Shown here: positions 7,251 through 7,702 of the stretch, piece by piece | Numbering within the stretch: position 1 is the first letter of the stretch | How the letters are laid out: each line of letters opens with the position of its first letter | Source: Candidatus Shapirobacteria bacterium | GTDB taxonomy: Bacteria; Patescibacteriota; Microgenomatia; UBA12405 | DNA: 7,702 nt | Assembly: GCA_018500045.2 (NCBI GenBank) | Contig: JAHBAQ020000082.1 | Location: forward strand, 1-7,702 | Direction: 5' to 3' | The notes under the pieces: model-generated | The model's database searches: none | The model's input: only the letters and a program-made list of their open reading frames with translations | Told to the model about the DNA's origin: nothing | Position numbers and translations under genes: made by a program

Positions 7251-7502
7251 TTAGCCTTTGATGACAGAAACAAAACTTTTACCCAATCTTTTGAAGAATT
7301 TTACAACACCGGGTCTGATAGCGTAGATAGTATAATCTTTTCCAACTTTGGTTCCCTGTCCAGCGTGAAAACTGGAACCAACTTGGCGGATAATGATTTG
7401 TCCAACTTCAGCTTTTTGACCACCAAATTTTTTGACACCTCGACGTTGACCGGGTCGATTGGCTTTTTGATTTGTTTTTCCTTGTGATTTTGTATGTGCC
7501 AT
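7251..7502 (-). CDS. rpmA: 50S ribosomal protein L27
   Basis: L27 is a large-subunit protein whose N-terminal tail reaches toward the peptidyl-transferase centre. The 83-residue product has the family pattern: MAHTKSQGKT at the N-terminus, RGVKKFGGQ (21-29), GQIIIRQVGSSFHAGQ (34-49) and VGKDYTIYAI (53-62). It begins directly with MAH, without the cleaved N-terminal extension found in Firmicutes. The length is normal. It starts 17 bp after the rplU stop, the classical L21-L27 arrangement, so both are probably one transcript with a promoter beyond the window. No Shine-Dalgarno motif precedes its ATG. Confidence 0.97.
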   Translation of the reverse strand: MAHTKSQGKTNQKANRPGQRRGVKKFGGQKAEVGQIIIRQVGSSFHAGQGTKVGKDYTIYAIRPGVVKFFKRLGKSFVSVIKG

Positions 7503-7519
7503 ATTTAGTTACTTAAAAG

Positions 7520-7683
7520 TTATAAAGTAATTTTAGTGATTTGAATTTGAGTTAATTGAGATCGGAAACCACGAGTTTTACGGTAACGTGATTTATGGAG
7601 ATACTTAAAAACCCGAACTTTTTCACCTTTGAAATTCTTGAGAACAGTAAATTCAACAGAAGCACCTTTGACAGTAGGGGTAC
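7520..7683 (-). CDS. rplU: 50S ribosomal protein L21, C-terminal half (cut by contig end)
   Basis: About 53 codons of the minus-strand frame ending with TAA at 7520-7522 translate to a typical L21 C-terminus: TPTVKGASVEFTVL, then GEKVRVFKYLHKSRYRKTRG, then a tail ending in QIQITKITL. The motif V-R-V-F-K-Y followed by Y-R-K-x-x-G-x-R is characteristic. L21 is normally about 100 residues, so roughly half is missing. The loss is an assembly edge, since the next 19 bases are a sequencing adapter. L21 binds 23S rRNA in the large subunit. Confidence 0.93.
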
Positions 7684-7702
7684 CTGTCTCTTATACACAT
7701 CT
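7684..7702. other. Residual Nextera (Tn5 mosaic end) adapter
   Basis: The last 19 bases, CTGTCTCTTATACACATCT, are exactly the synthetic hyperactive Tn5 mosaic end used in Nextera tagmentation libraries. Natural IS50 outside and inside ends differ from it. This is untrimmed library sequence, not genomic DNA, and it interrupts the rplU reading frame. Confidence 0.98.

Noticed and set aside
7201..7254. A 17-codon plus-strand frame (MKIIVKKGDKSVSKEIN) with an AAGG motif five bases upstream, ending over the rpmA stop
   Set aside because: It is too short to support on its own, lies opposite the rpmA-parB transcript, and its good-looking codons may be chance in A+T-rich DNA. Conservation in relatives would be needed.

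Overview
The window reads as the chromosome of an A+T-rich bacterium, roughly one third G+C by eye, with small intergenic gaps. No single gene fixes the taxon. The compact layout, scarce Shine-Dalgarno motifs, short divergent ribosomal protein L27, MEP-pathway IspG and the large exported jelly-roll/hydrolase protein together suggest a Candidate Phyla Radiation (Patescibacteria) genome, perhaps Microgenomates; this is inference. TGA ends one gene and is never needed as a sense codon, so the standard bacterial code fits.

Layout. (1) Positions 63-2594 (+) encode a large exported protein: signal peptide, concanavalin A/LamG-like domain, a P-T-x-x repeat linker, an LCAT-like alpha/beta hydrolase and an unassigned C-terminal part. 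(2) Converging on it with a 17-bp gap is a 626-residue orphan gene (2612-4492, -). (3) Upstream of the orphan lie ispG (4543-5583, -) and tRNA-Val(CAC) (5619-5691, -). One good promoter, whose -35 box overlaps the lepB start codon, could drive tRNA, ispG and orphan together. (4) lepB, signal peptidase I (5745-6335, +), is divergent from the tRNA. It converges on parB (6332-7186, -), and the two stop codons interlock in the four bases TTAG. (5) parB lies downstream of rpmA (L27, 7251-7502, -) and the C-terminal half of rplU (L21, 7520-7683, -), in the conserved L21-L27 order.

The last 19 bases (7684-7702) are the synthetic Nextera/Tn5 mosaic end. The right edge is therefore an untrimmed library adapter, and rplU is cut by the end of the assembly, not by a biological event.

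Functionally most of the window is housekeeping: translation (L21, L27, tRNA-Val), isoprenoid precursors (IspG), protein export (LepB) and chromosome segregation (ParB). The accessory content is the exported hydrolase, a plausible LepB substrate, and the orphan. I saw no CRISPR array, insertion sequence, phage gene or integration site. The best candidate for something little described is the exported jelly-roll/LCAT-like hydrolase, which could act on lipids or esters outside the cell. No multi-gene novel system is evident. No stretch over 300 bases lacks a gene.
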